The position numbers and the translations under genes were made by a program. From assembly GCA_963846915.1 (NCBI GenBank), contig CAWJXV010000004.1, forward strand, positions 248,001 to 312,000: a stretch of DNA of 64,000 nucleotides. The letters are read 5' to 3'. The notes under the pieces were generated by a model. It saw only the letters and a list, made by a program, of their open reading frames with translations, did not search any database and was not told the DNA's origin. This stretch comes from PALSA-612 sp963846915 (lineage in GTDB: Bacteria; Actinomycetota; Thermoleophilia; Gaiellales; Gaiellaceae). Below are positions 1 to 8,063 of this stretch, one piece after another (position 1 is the stretch's first letter; each line of letters opens with the position of its first letter).

Positions 1-1
1 G

Positions 2-1840
2 CGCGCCCGGCGAGCGCCGGCGAACCAGGCGCACGTCACGAATCTCAAGGACAACCCGGCGCTGCTCGCGGCCGACGCGGCCGAGGCGGCGATGCGAGGC
101 TTCGCCGAGGTCGAGACGACGGTCGGCGTCTCGCGATATGCGCCGCTGAACGCGATCGCGATCCTCGTCGGCTCGCAGACCGGCCGTCCCGGCGTCATGA
201 CGCAGTGCGCCGTCGAGGAGCGGCGCAACCTCGACCTCGCGATCCGCGGCCTCGTTACCTACGCGGAGACGCTCTCGGTCTACGGTACGGAGTCGGTCTT
301 CGTGGACGGAGACGACACGCCGTGGTCGAAGGCGTTCCTCGGATCGGCGTACGCCTCGCGCGGGGTGAAGATCCGCTTCACTTCGGGCGGCGGCTCCGAG
401 GCCCTGATGGGCGGCTCGCTCGGCTATTCGATGCTCTACCTCGAGGCACGCTGCCTCGCGGCTGTGCGCGCGGCCGGCTCGCAGGGTGTCCAGAACGGTT
501 CGATCTCGTGCGTCGCGCTCGCGCTCGCCGTGCCGGGCGGCACGCGCGAGATCCTGGCCGAGAACCTCCTCGCAGCCTGGCTCGACCTCGAGGTCGCCTC
601 CGGGAACGACGCGATCGCCTCGCACTCCGAGATCCGCAAGACGGCGAAGCTGATGGGCCAATTGCTGCCGGGCACCGACTTCGTCACCTCGGGCTACTCC
701 GTCATGCCCCGCTACGACAACATGTTCGGCGGCGGCAACTATGACGCGGACGATCTCGATGAGTGGATGACCGTCCAGCGCGACTGGCAGGTCGACGCGG
801 GGATCGAGCCGGCTGCGGAGGACGAGGTGGTGGCCGCGCGCGAGCGCGCCGCCCGGGCCCTTCAGGCGGTGTTCGAGGAGCTCGGCCTGCCGGAGATCAC
901 CGAGGCCGAGGTCGACGCGGCGATCTACGGCTCGACGAGCCGCGACCTGCCGGACCGCGACCGTGGCGCGGACGCGGACGCCGCCGACCGGCTCCTCGCG
1001 GCCGGCACGAGCGGCGTCGAAGTGGTGCGCGCGCTCGACGCGCGCGGCTTTGTCGACGTCGCCGAGGCGATTGTCGGGATGCAGCGCCAGCGCGTGTCGG
1101 CGGACTATCTGCAGACCTCTGCCGTGATCGGCGCCGACGCGACCGTGCGCTCTGCTGTCAACGACCCGAACGTCTACTCGGGACCCGGCACGGGCTACCG
1201 GCTCGAGGGCGAGCGCTGGCAGCTTCTCCAGTCGCTCCCGTACGTCGTCGATCCGGGCGTGCTCCTCGACGAGACCGCGGACGGCGAGCCGGTCGTCGTC
1301 GAGGGGAGCGAGGCGGCTCCGGGAACGCGTCCGGACGAGGTCGTGGTCGCGGTCGGGCCGGCCTTCGGCGACGAACTGCGCGCGACGATCAACGGACTCG
1401 CGCACGCGGACGTGCTCGAGTCGGTGTGTGCCGGGATCCGGGACGGCGGCGCCGAGCCGCGGCTCGTGCGCGTGCGCCGCTCGTCCGACGTCGCATTCAT
1501 CGGGCACGACGGCGCAGTGCTCTCCGGGTCGGGCATCGCCGTGGGCATGCAGTCGAAGGGCACCGCGGTCATCCATCGCGCCGACCTGGAGCCACTCGAC
1601 AACCTCGAGCTGTTCGGCATGTCGCCGCTCTACTCGCTCGACTCCTATCGCGCGATCGGCCGCAACGCCGCCGGCTACGGGCTCGGCCGCCCGGTCGGGC
1701 CGGTCCCGACGCTGATGGACAACTACGCGCGCACCAAGCTGATCGTGAAGACGACGCTTCTCCATGCACGGGAGACGGCCGCGATCGTGCCCGGCGCACC
1801 GGCTGTGGAGCTGGCCCTGTCGGAGGGACAGTCCCTGTAA
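2..1840 (+). CDS. Diol/glycerol dehydratase, fused large and medium subunits (PduC-PduD), 5' partial
   Basis: Coenzyme-B12-dependent dehydration of 1,2-diols or glycerol to aldehydes. The frame is open from base 2, so the N-terminus lies outside the window. The first ~430 visible residues match the PduC TIM-barrel subunit (PANQAHVTNLKDNP, GRPGVMTQCAVEE, FVDGDDTPWSKAF, LPGTDFVTSGYS, SAVNDPNVYSGPGTGYRLEG). The remaining ~180 match PduD (RSSDVAFIGHDGAVLSGSGI, MQSKGTAVIHRADLEPLDNL, LMDNYARTKL). Large and medium subunits are separate in enterobacteria; fusions occur in actinobacteria (recalled, not checked). No small subunit (PduE) or reactivase follows, although PduE normally comes directly after. 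The last codons (EGQSL, then TAA) are written by the palindromic repeat at 1824-1836, so the original 3' end may have been altered. Confidence 0.9.
   Translation, partial: RARRAPANQAHVTNLKDNPALLAADAAEAAMRGFAEVETTVGVSRYAPLNAIAILVGSQTGRPGVMTQCAVEERRNLDLAIRGLVTYAETLSVYGTESVFVDGDDTPWSKAFLGSAYASRGVKIRFTSGGGSEALMGGSLGYSMLYLEARCLAAVRAAGSQGVQNGSISCVALALAVPGGTREILAENLLAAWLDLEVASGNDAIASHSEIRKTAKLMGQLLPGTDFVTSGYSVMPRYDNMFGGGNYDADDLDEWMTVQRDWQVDAGIEPAAEDEVVAARERAARALQAVFEELGLPEITEAEVDAAIYGSTSRDLPDRDRGADADAADRLLAAGTSGVEVVRALDARGFVDVAEAIVGMQRQRVSADYLQTSAVIGADATVRSAVNDPNVYSGPGTGYRLEGERWQLLQSLPYVVDPGVLLDETADGEPVVVEGSEAAPGTRPDEVVVAVGPAFGDELRATINGLAHADVLESVCAGIRDGGAEPRLVRVRRSSDVAFIGHDGAVLSGSGIAVGMQSKGTAVIHRADLEPLDNLELFGMSPLYSLDSYRAIGRNAAGYGLGRPVGPVPTLMDNYARTKLIVKTTLLHARETAAIVPGAPAVELALSEGQSL
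1824..1836. repeat. GGGAC-type palindromic repeat, copy at the pduCD stop codon
   Basis: AGGGACAGTCCCT is a 6-1-6 palindrome. It supplies the final codons just before the TAA stop of the dehydratase gene. Read on the minus strand it matches the core of the copies at 9409, 18536, 24307, 32232 and 32311. Confidence 0.75.
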
Positions 1841-1903
1841 CGGAACGCGCACAGGCCGGACAGGGCGTCGTACGATTCCGGCTCGACCAAAAGGAGGTTC
1901 GCC

Positions 1904-3265
1904 ATGGCAGTTGCCGAGCCGGTCGCCCTCATCGAGGGCTTCGCCGGAGAGATTCTCCAGCCGGGAGATCCGACCTACGACGAGGTGCGTCGCGTCCACA
2001 ACGGGCTGATCGACAGGCGGCCCGCGCTGATCGCCCGATGCAGCGGGACGGCGGACGTCGTCGGCGCCGTCAACGCCGCGCGCGAGGAGGGCTGGGAGCT
2101 CTCGGTCCGCGGCGGCGGGCACAACGTCGCCGGCACCGCCGTCACCGACGGCGGGCTGATGATCGACCTCTCGACGATGAAGGGCATCCACGTCGATCCC
2201 GCCGCACGGACGGTGCGCGCGCAGGGCGGGGTGCTCTGGAAGGAGCTCAACCGCGAGACGCAGCTCCACGGCCTCGCCGTCACGGGCGGCGCGATCTCGA
2301 CGACTGGAATCGCCGGCCTGACTCTCGGCGGCGGTCTCGGCTGGTTGATGACGAAGCTCGGCCTCGCCGCCGACAACCTGCTCTCGGTCGAGCTCGTGAC
2401 GGCCGACGGGAGCGTACTGACCGTGAGTGCGGACGAGCATCCTGACCTGTTCTGGGGCCTCCAGGGCGGCGGTGGCAACTTCGGCGTCGCCACGTCGCTC
2501 GAGTACCGGCTGCACCCGATCGGCCCGATGATCACCGGCGGCCTGATCGCGCACCCGCTCGACGCGGCCGGCGACCTGCTCCGCTTCATGCGCGACTTCG
2601 CGGACGGCATTCCCGACGACCTGATGTTCGTTGCCGGCTGCGTGCACGCGCCCGACGGGTCGGGCATGCCGCTGGCGGCAGTCGGCGTCTGTCACAGCGG
2701 AACGCTCGAGGACGCCGCGAACGATCTGAAGCCGCTGCTCGAGTACGGCTCGCCGGCGATGGCGATGATCGGGCCGATGCCGTACGAGGCCGTGTGCCAG
2801 ATGCTCGACGAGGCCTACCCGCGCGGAGGGCTCAACTACTGGAAGTCGACCTTCCTGAGCGAGTTGACCGACGGCGCGATCGACACGATGGTCGAGCAGT
2901 TCGCGAGTTGCCCGTCGCCGATGACGGCCATGATCGTCGAGCACTTCCACGGCGAGGTGACGCGCGTGCCTTCCGAGGCGACCGCCGTCCCTCACCGCGA
3001 GCCTGGCTACAACCTCGTGATCACGGGCGTCTGGATGGACCCCGAGACGACGGAGGCGAACGTCTCCTGGGTGCGCGAGACGTACGACGCGCTGGCACCG
3101 TTTGCCGTCTCACGCCGCTGGCTCAACTACCTCCCGGCGGAGGAGGCGGACGACCCGGGGCTCCGGGCTGCGTTCGGCCTGAACTACGAGCGGCTCGTCG
3201 AGCTGAAGACCCAGTACGACCCGAACAACCTGTTCCACCTGAACGCGAACATCAAGCCGCGCTAG
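1904..3265 (+). CDS. FAD-binding oxidoreductase, berberine-bridge-enzyme family
   Basis: A flavoprotein oxidase or dehydrogenase of the PCMH/VAO superfamily, 453 aa, substrate unknown. The FAD-binding_4 domain covers about residues 40-180. The block RGGGHNVAGTAVTDGGLMID holds the His expected to carry covalent 8-alpha-histidyl FAD, and GGGGNFGVATSLEYRL follows. The C-terminal BBE motif is NYERLVELKTQYDPNNLFHL, which normally closes these proteins, so it looks complete. The ATG is set by a strong AAAGGAGG ribosome site 7 nt upstream. It begins 63 nt after the dehydratase, with the GGGAC palindrome between, so it may be its own unit. Confidence 0.9.
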   Translation: MAVAEPVALIEGFAGEILQPGDPTYDEVRRVHNGLIDRRPALIARCSGTADVVGAVNAAREEGWELSVRGGGHNVAGTAVTDGGLMIDLSTMKGIHVDPAARTVRAQGGVLWKELNRETQLHGLAVTGGAISTTGIAGLTLGGGLGWLMTKLGLAADNLLSVELVTADGSVLTVSADEHPDLFWGLQGGGGNFGVATSLEYRLHPIGPMITGGLIAHPLDAAGDLLRFMRDFADGIPDDLMFVAGCVHAPDGSGMPLAAVGVCHSGTLEDAANDLKPLLEYGSPAMAMIGPMPYEAVCQMLDEAYPRGGLNYWKSTFLSELTDGAIDTMVEQFASCPSPMTAMIVEHFHGEVTRVPSEATAVPHREPGYNLVITGVWMDPETTEANVSWVRETYDALAPFAVSRRWLNYLPAEEADDPGLRAAFGLNYERLVELKTQYDPNNLFHLNANIKPR

Positions 3266-3290
3266 TCGGTTGCCGTCGGGAGGCTCGGCT

Positions 3291-3473
3291 CTAGGCGCCG
3301 GGCTTCCCGGCGATGCCCCAGTTCTTCGGCGAGACGCCCTGCACGACCACCTGGATGTGGTCGGGGGAGGCGCCGCTCGACTCGGCGAGCGCCTTCGTCA
3401 GGCTCTCGATGATCTTGGGGACGGACTCCTCGGTGACGCGTGTGTCGTAGAGCTTCACGTCGATCCAGGGCAT
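3291..3473 (-). CDS. 4-oxalocrotonate tautomerase family protein
   Basis: A 60-aa enzyme of the tautomerase superfamily, which catalyses keto-enol isomerisation with the N-terminal proline exposed after removal of Met. The protein starts MPWIDVKLYD, so the catalytic Pro is in place. The beta-alpha-beta pattern and length fit the small 4-OT subgroup, usually hexameric. Its ATG lies 1 nt after the stop codon of the upstream membrane protein gene, so the two are almost certainly co-transcribed and translationally coupled. It converges with the flavin oxidase gene; only 25 nt separate the stops. The substrate cannot be told from sequence. Confidence 0.85.
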   Translation of the reverse strand: MPWIDVKLYDTRVTEESVPKIIESLTKALAESSGASPDHIQVVVQGVSPKNWGIAGKPGA

Positions 3474-3474
3474 G

Positions 3475-3876
3475 TCAGCGCTCCTTCCTCTGCAGGACGA
3501 GAGCGCCGACGATAACGAGCGCGAGCAGAAGCTGCAGCGGCGCGGTGATCCCGCCTTCCTTGTGCCAGCCGTCGAGCCGGTGGGACGGGAAGAGCTTCGG
3601 GCCGTCGTGGCCCGGGCTCGGGATCACGTGCTCCAGGTCGGGCGCGGCTGCGAGCGCGCCTCCGACGACGGCCGGGTCGAACAGGCCCCGCCGCAGCGCG
3701 AGCACCGCGAGGAGCCCGAGGCCGGTCGTGGTCTCGAAGCGGATCGAGTCGAAGTCCTCGTGCGGGACCGCGTCGCCGGCGGCGTGGAGCATCAGGCCGG
3801 CGAGCGCGGCGCGGTCGTTCGAGCCGAGCAGTGCGCCGGCGGCGGCGCCCGTCGCGACGTGGAGGGCAACGATCAC
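3475..3876 (-). CDS. Small membrane protein with a His/Asp metal-binding pattern
   Basis: A 133-aa protein of no assigned function. It has hydrophobic segments at about 3-35, 60-90 and 112-128, and conserved-looking polar motifs LHAAGDAVPHEDF and APDLEHVIPSP. These resemble the metal-dependent membrane hydrolase (YdjM/DUF457-like) pattern of His and Asp residues near membrane helices; this match is from memory and moderate only. The GTG start at 3876 is 6 nt downstream of a TAGGCT -10 box (complement of 3883-3888) with no ribosome site, which suggests a leaderless mRNA. It is followed after 1 nt by the tautomerase. Confidence 0.6.
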   Translation of the reverse strand: MIVALHVATGAAAGALLGSNDRAALAGLMLHAAGDAVPHEDFDSIRFETTTGLGLLAVLALRRGLFDPAVVGGALAAAPDLEHVIPSPGHDGPKLFPSHRLDGWHKEGGITAPLQLLLALVIVGALVLQRKER

Positions 3877-3901
3877 GCGCTGAGCCTAGACGCTGTCCGA
3901 C

Positions 3902-4582
3902 CTAGCGTGCGAGGTAGCCGCCGTCGACGGGCACGATGGCGCCGGTCACGTAGCGCGCGCCGTCGGAGAGCAGCCAGGCGACCGTGCCCGCAACGTCCTC
4001 GGGAGTGCCCCAGCGGCCCATCGGAATCCGCGCGTCGATCTGGCGGCGCTTCCAGTCCTCGATGTCGGAGGTCATGTCCGTCTCGATGAAGCCCGGCGCC
4101 ACGGCGTTCACGCGGACGCCCTGCCCGGCGAGCTCGTTCGAGAGCGCCTTGGTGAGCTGCGCGACTCCGCCTTTCGATGCCGCGTAGGCGGCGGTGTTCA
4201 TTCCGCCGAAGAACGAGAGCTGGGAAGCGGTGAGGACGATCGCGCCCTTGCCCTGCTCGATCATGCGCTTCGCCGCGGCCTGTGCGAGTATCGCGACGGA
4301 GACGAGGTTCACGTCGAGGACGTGCCGCCAGTCCTCGACCGTGTGCTCGAGCGCCGGCTTGCGCACGATCGCGCCGGCGTTGGCGACGAGCGCGTCGATC
4401 CGCTCGAGCCGTTCGACGGCCCCGCGCGCCTGATCGGGATCGGCGAGGTCGACACCGGTCGAGCGTTCCGCGGTCTCGACGTGCCAGCCGTCGGCGCGAA
4501 GGCGTTCGGCGATCCCGCGGCCGATCCCGCGGCCGGCGCCGGTGACGAGGACGACTCTTTGCGCGGTGTCACGGGCGGACAC
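3902..4582 (-). CDS. Short-chain dehydrogenase/reductase
   Basis: An NAD(P)-dependent oxidoreductase of the classical SDR family, 226 aa. It shows TGAGRGIG near the N-terminus (nucleotide binding), NAG at about 68-70, and the catalytic YAASK with an upstream Ser (LTASQLSF). The C-terminal PMGRWGTPEDVAGTVAWLLS and VPVDGGYL are typical. Overall it resembles FabG/gluconate-5-dehydrogenase-type SDRs, but the substrate is not determinable. The start is GTG at 4582, embedded in the 3' arm of the hairpin at 4580-4608, which could limit ribosome access. It lies 26 nt downstream of the cupin gene on the same strand. Confidence 0.88.
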   Translation of the reverse strand: MSARDTAQRVVLVTGAGRGIGRGIAERLRADGWHVETAERSTGVDLADPDQARGAVERLERIDALVANAGAIVRKPALEHTVEDWRHVLDVNLVSVAILAQAAAKRMIEQGKGAIVLTASQLSFFGGMNTAAYAASKGGVAQLTKALSNELAGQGVRVNAVAPGFIETDMTSDIEDWKRRQIDARIPMGRWGTPEDVAGTVAWLLSDGARYVTGAIVPVDGGYLAR

Positions 4583-4608
4583 GTCCGAGGGCCTGTCCCT
4601 CCGACGTG
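4580..4608 (-). promoter_or_regulatory. Hairpin over the SDR start codon (GGGAC-family variant)
   Basis: CACGTC pairs with GACGTG and GAGGG with CCCTC, with one mismatch between the two stems and a 5-nt loop. The hairpin exactly fills the gap between the cupin stop (4609-4611) and the SDR GTG (4580-4582). It may be a terminator, a translational gate, or simply a repeat insertion. Confidence 0.6.
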
Positions 4609-5004
4609 TCAGCGCTCGACGTGTCCGGAGCCGCCGTCCGGGCCGAGGACCAGGTCGCGGTCACGGTCGGGCACGTGGTCCAGCGGCACGGGCGCGAGCG
4701 CCTCGATGAACTGGGCGCCGTCCCGCGTTCGCACCGAGTGCTCGACGCCGCGGTTGATCACGGCCCAGTCGCCGACGCCGAGCGTCCGGGTGCCCTGGCC
4801 GGCGACGGTCAGCTCCAGCTCGCCTTCTGTCACGACCATCACTTGCTCCGTGTACTCGTGCGAGTGCGTCGGCACGCCGAAACCGGGGTCGTAATTCACG
4901 CGGCACACGAGCACCTGCTCTCCGCCGACCGCGTTGATGTTCACGCCGGGCACGAACTGGTGCAGGGCGATGCCGTTCCAGCTGCCGAACGGGGACGAGC
5001 TCAT
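4609..5004 (-). CDS. Cupin-domain protein
   Basis: A 131-aa single-domain cupin. The metal-site pattern is visible as PTHSHEYTEQVMVVTEGELEL (His, His, Glu) and later NRGVEHSV (His). The family covers dioxygenases, isomerases and ligand-binding proteins, so the role is unknown. I chose the ATG at 5004 (MSSSPFGSW) because the protein is well formed from there; the upstream extension is arginine-rich and runs through a palindromic operator. That 23-bp operator (5006-5028) ends 1 nt before the start codon, so expression is probably under repressor control. The SDR follows on the same strand. Confidence 0.82.
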   Translation of the reverse strand: MSSSPFGSWNGIALHQFVPGVNINAVGGEQVLVCRVNYDPGFGVPTHSHEYTEQVMVVTEGELELTVAGQGTRTLGVGDWAVINRGVEHSVRTRDGAQFIEALAPVPLDHVPDRDRDLVLGPDGGSGHVER

Positions 5005-5005
5005 A

Positions 5006-5028
5006 CCAAGCAACACTGTGTTGCAAGG
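5006..5028. promoter_or_regulatory. 23-bp palindromic operator upstream of the cupin gene
   Basis: The minus strand reads CCTTGCAACA, then C-A-G, then TGTTGCTTGG. The inner 15 bases (5010-5024) form a perfect 7-1-7 dyad, GCAACAC-T-GTGTTGC. A second site at 27317-27339 agrees at 17 of 23 positions, including the first ten. The length and symmetry suit a TetR-, MarR- or GntR-type dimer. Confidence 0.7.
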
Positions 5029-5056
5029 AACGACATGGCTCGAGCGGACAGGGGTG

Positions 5057-6172
5057 TCACGCGTCGACGACGAGCCTGACCGGCGCGTCGGGGCCGGCGA
5101 CGGCGGCGAGCGACAGATCCTCGTCGTAGACGACGACCTTCCCATTCCGCGTCGGCTCGCTCTCCCCCGAGGCCTTCGCCGCGAGCGCACGCAGCACGCG
5201 CTCGGGCGTGATCGGAAGCTCCGTGATCCAGACGCCGACGGCGTCGTGAACCGCGCTCGCGATCGCCGGCGGCTGCGGGTTGTTCGCCATCTCGCCGATG
5301 CCCTTCGCCCCGAACGGCCCGTCCGCCGACGGGTTCTCGATCAGCACCGTGTCGAGGACGGGCATGTCGTCCATCGACGGGGCCAGGTACGACCCGAACT
5401 CGCCGCCGCGGTGCTCGATGCCCGGGTAGTAGGGGTAGCTCGTCTCCAGCACCCCGAGCCCGAGGCCCTGGATCGCGCCGCCGTCGATCTGCCCCTCGAC
5501 GAGCGTCGGGTTGATCGCCAGGCCGACGTCGAAGCACTGGACGAGCCGCGTCACGCGCACCTCGCCCGTCTCGTCGTCGACCTCGACCTCGGCCGCGCAC
5601 GACGCGTACGAGATCGCCGAGTGCGGCGACAGGTCGACCTTCCCCGTGTCGGGCTCGACGATCGCGGCGTACGGCTTCAGCTGGACGCCCGTGCCCGTGA
5701 TCAGCTCGCCGTGGCCCCATGTGGCGGCCGCGGCCACGTCCGGGACGGAGATCTTCGTCTGCGGGGAGCCCTTGGCCACGACCTCGCCGTCGACGATGTC
5801 GAGGTCGGACGGGTCGATCTCGAGCTCCTTGCCGGCGATGTCGAGGATCCGCTCGCGCACGCGCTCGGCCGCCTTCTTGACGGCCATGCCCGCGACGAAC
5901 GTGGCCCGCGAGGCGAAGGTGCCGGTGCAGACCGGTGACGAGTCGGTGTTCGAGTTGTCGTAGGTGACCCACTCGTACGGCACTCCGATCGTCTCGGCCA
6001 CGATCTGCGACTGGATCGTCTTCGAGCCGTTGCCGATGTCCGACGTGCCGGCGAAGACGTCGACGCGGCCGTCCGGCTTGACCTTGATCCAGGCCTGCGA
6101 GGGATCGCCGTTCTGGTTCATGCCCGTCGGATATTCGATCGCCGCAATCCCGCGGCCCTTGTGAATTGCCAT
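5057..6172 (-). CDS. Molybdenum hydroxylase, molybdopterin subunit, C-terminal half
   Basis: The second half of the catalytic subunit of a xanthine-dehydrogenase-family enzyme, 371 aa. It carries the last MoCo-binding segments: DIGNGSKTIQSQIVAE (the usual position of E/GQGxxT), CTGTFASR, and the active-site Glu in FGAKGIGEMANNPQ. The first half is encoded by the preceding gene; its TGA stop and this ATG share one base, so synthesis is tightly coupled. The large subunit is normally one ~750-aa chain, but natural splitting is known (for example the Eubacterium barkeri nicotinate dehydrogenase). Both halves keep their motifs, which argues for a working split rather than a broken gene. Confidence 0.88.
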   Translation of the reverse strand: MAIHKGRGIAAIEYPTGMNQNGDPSQAWIKVKPDGRVDVFAGTSDIGNGSKTIQSQIVAETIGVPYEWVTYDNSNTDSSPVCTGTFASRATFVAGMAVKKAAERVRERILDIAGKELEIDPSDLDIVDGEVVAKGSPQTKISVPDVAAAATWGHGELITGTGVQLKPYAAIVEPDTGKVDLSPHSAISYASCAAEVEVDDETGEVRVTRLVQCFDVGLAINPTLVEGQIDGGAIQGLGLGVLETSYPYYPGIEHRGGEFGSYLAPSMDDMPVLDTVLIENPSADGPFGAKGIGEMANNPQPPAIASAVHDAVGVWITELPITPERVLRALAAKASGESEPTRNGKVVVYDEDLSLAAVAGPDAPVRLVVDA

Positions 6173-7542
6173 CAGTGATCCTCCGGATTCCCGAGCTGGG
6201 CGACGAGATGGTCGGGAAGCAGGTCGCCCGAGCGCGGCTCGGTGGTCATCGTGCGGTAGTCGGCCGAAAGCTCGTGGCCGAGGTGGTCGGCGATCGCGAG
6301 GATCGTCGGCACGGTCGAGGGGTCGGTGTAGACGACCCCGTTCGGGGACGTGTCGCCGATCCGGTTCGCGTTCTTCAGCCGGAGCTCGAACGGATCGATG
6401 TCGAGCTCCTTCGCGATCCGGCTCATGTGCGTCTCGGTCGCGAACGACACCGAGGTGACGCCGAAGCCGCGCATGGCGCTCGTCGGCGTCCGGTTCGTGA
6501 ACACGACCCAGCCGTCGAAGTGGAGGTTCGGGATCGTGTACGCGCCCGTATGGTGGAACGAGTGCTTCGTGACGCCGTACGGTGAGAAGCGCGCGTAGGC
6601 GCCCGAGTCGTGGAGCGTGATCATCCGGCGGCCGAGGATCCACCCGTCCTTCGTGACCGCGTCCGCGACCTCCATGTGCCAGGGGGCGCGCGTCGAGGAG
6701 CAGAGGAACTCCTCCTCGCGCGTCCAGCGCCACTTTGTCGGCTTGCCGGACTTGAGCGCGAGCAGACAGCAAAGCGTCTCGGTCGCGGTATCGACCTTGC
6801 CGCCGAAGCCGCCGCCGACGGTTCCGCCGACGAACTTGAACTTGTTCAACGGCTGCTGCAGGTGGGCAGCGACGACGCCCATCGAGAAGTAGAGCGCCTG
6901 CGTGCAGGAGTAGATCGTCAGCCGGCCGTTGGCCTCGGGCACGACCTGGCAGACCTGGGTCTCGATCGGCAGCTGCTCGATCGCGGCCGGCCGGTAGACG
7001 CCCTGGACGATCAGGTCGGCCTGCGCGAAGGCGGCGTCGATGTCGCCCTTGCGGATCTGCCGGTGGTCGAAGCCGCCCTCGAAGTGCGGATACCAGTTCC
7101 CCCATTCGTGGATCTGCGGCGCGTCCGGGTCGAAGGCCTTGCGGACGTCGAACAGCGGCTCGCGCACCTCGTAGTCGACCTCGATGGCGTCGACGGCGGC
7201 CTGGGCGACCTCGTCGTCCTCGGCTGCGACGACGGCGATCGGCTGGCCGACGTAGCGCACCTCCTTCTCGGCGAGCAGCGGTTCGTCGCCGGGGATGCCG
7301 AGCGCAGAGAGGTGGCCGTACACGTTGAGCGGCACGTCCGCCGCGGTCACGACCGCGCGAACGCCCTTCATCTTCTCGGCCGCGCTCGCGTCGAGCTTCG
7401 CGATCCCTGCGTGCGGATGCGGCGAACGGAGCGCCTTGACCCAGGCGGCGCCGGGGACCTCGAAGTCCTCGACGAAGACGGTGCGGCCGGTGACGTGTGC
7501 GACCCCGTCGTAGCGGGGCACGCGTGCGCCGACGGCTTTCAC
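6172..7542 (-). CDS. Molybdenum hydroxylase, molybdopterin subunit, N-terminal half
   Basis: A 456-aa protein that begins with the xanthine dehydrogenase 'a/b hammerhead' domain (GRTVFVEDFEVPGAAWVKAL, VRYVGQPIAVVAAEDD) and continues into the first MoCo domain with GGTVGGGFGGKVD and the substrate-channel segment TPTSAMRGFGVTS. It ends where the family would run on into the next gene, which starts inside its stop codon. AMRGFG lies where CO dehydrogenase form I has AYRCSFR, so this is not a CO dehydrogenase. The ATG overlaps the stop of the 2Fe-2S gene by 4 nt. The substrate is probably an N-heterocycle or aldehyde. Confidence 0.88.
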   Translation of the reverse strand: MKAVGARVPRYDGVAHVTGRTVFVEDFEVPGAAWVKALRSPHPHAGIAKLDASAAEKMKGVRAVVTAADVPLNVYGHLSALGIPGDEPLLAEKEVRYVGQPIAVVAAEDDEVAQAAVDAIEVDYEVREPLFDVRKAFDPDAPQIHEWGNWYPHFEGGFDHRQIRKGDIDAAFAQADLIVQGVYRPAAIEQLPIETQVCQVVPEANGRLTIYSCTQALYFSMGVVAAHLQQPLNKFKFVGGTVGGGFGGKVDTATETLCCLLALKSGKPTKWRWTREEEFLCSSTRAPWHMEVADAVTKDGWILGRRMITLHDSGAYARFSPYGVTKHSFHHTGAYTIPNLHFDGWVVFTNRTPTSAMRGFGVTSVSFATETHMSRIAKELDIDPFELRLKNANRIGDTSPNGVVYTDPSTVPTILAIADHLGHELSADYRTMTTEPRSGDLLPDHLVAQLGNPEDH

Positions 7543-8054
7543 GAGTCACCTCCCGTGTGCATCGTCGTGTACCGGCCTTCGGCGGTCGTCGAGAGGTCGA
7601 ACTCGTCGCCTCGCGCCGCGGCGCCGACGGCGTCGACGATCTTGACGTAGCCGGTGCATCGGCACACGTGGCCGCCGAGTGCGTGCGCGATCGCCTCGCG
7701 GTCGTCCGTGCCGCCGTTCGCGATGTACGCCGTGGCCGCCATCAACAAGCCGGACGTGCAGAACCCGCACTGGGCCGCGTAGTGGTGGACGAACGCGGCC
7801 TGGATCGGCTGGAGGTCTTCCGGCGGGCCGAGGCCCTCGACGGTCGTGATCGCGACGCCGTTCAGCGCGCCGACGGGAATCAAGCAGGAGCGTCTCGGCT
7901 GGCCGTCGACGAGGACGGTGCAGGCGCCGCAGCCGCCCTGCTCGCAGCCCACCTTCGGGCTCGTCATCCTGAGCTCCTCGCGCAGCACGTCGAGCAACGT
8001 GGTGAGCGGAGGGCTTTCGATCTGGTGCGTTCGACCGTTGACCGTCAGACTCAT
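7539..8054 (-). CDS. Molybdenum hydroxylase, 2Fe-2S subunit
   Basis: A 171-aa electron-transfer subunit. Plant-type [2Fe-2S] cysteines are in CEQGGCGACTVLVDGQPRRSC. The second cluster is in CGFCTSGLLMAA and CRCTGYVKI. Both clusters are complete, and length and domain order match the CoxS/XdhC small-subunit family. It passes electrons from the Mo site to the FAD subunit encoded just upstream. It overlaps the next gene by 4 nt (ATGA) and begins 9 nt after the FAD subunit gene, within a single operon. Confidence 0.93.
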   Translation of the reverse strand: MSLTVNGRTHQIESPPLTTLLDVLREELRMTSPKVGCEQGGCGACTVLVDGQPRRSCLIPVGALNGVAITTVEGLGPPEDLQPIQAAFVHHYAAQCGFCTSGLLMAATAYIANGGTDDREAIAHALGGHVCRCTGYVKIVDAVGAAARGDEFDLSTTAEGRYTTMHTGGDS

Positions 8055-8063
8055 CGGCTCTCC

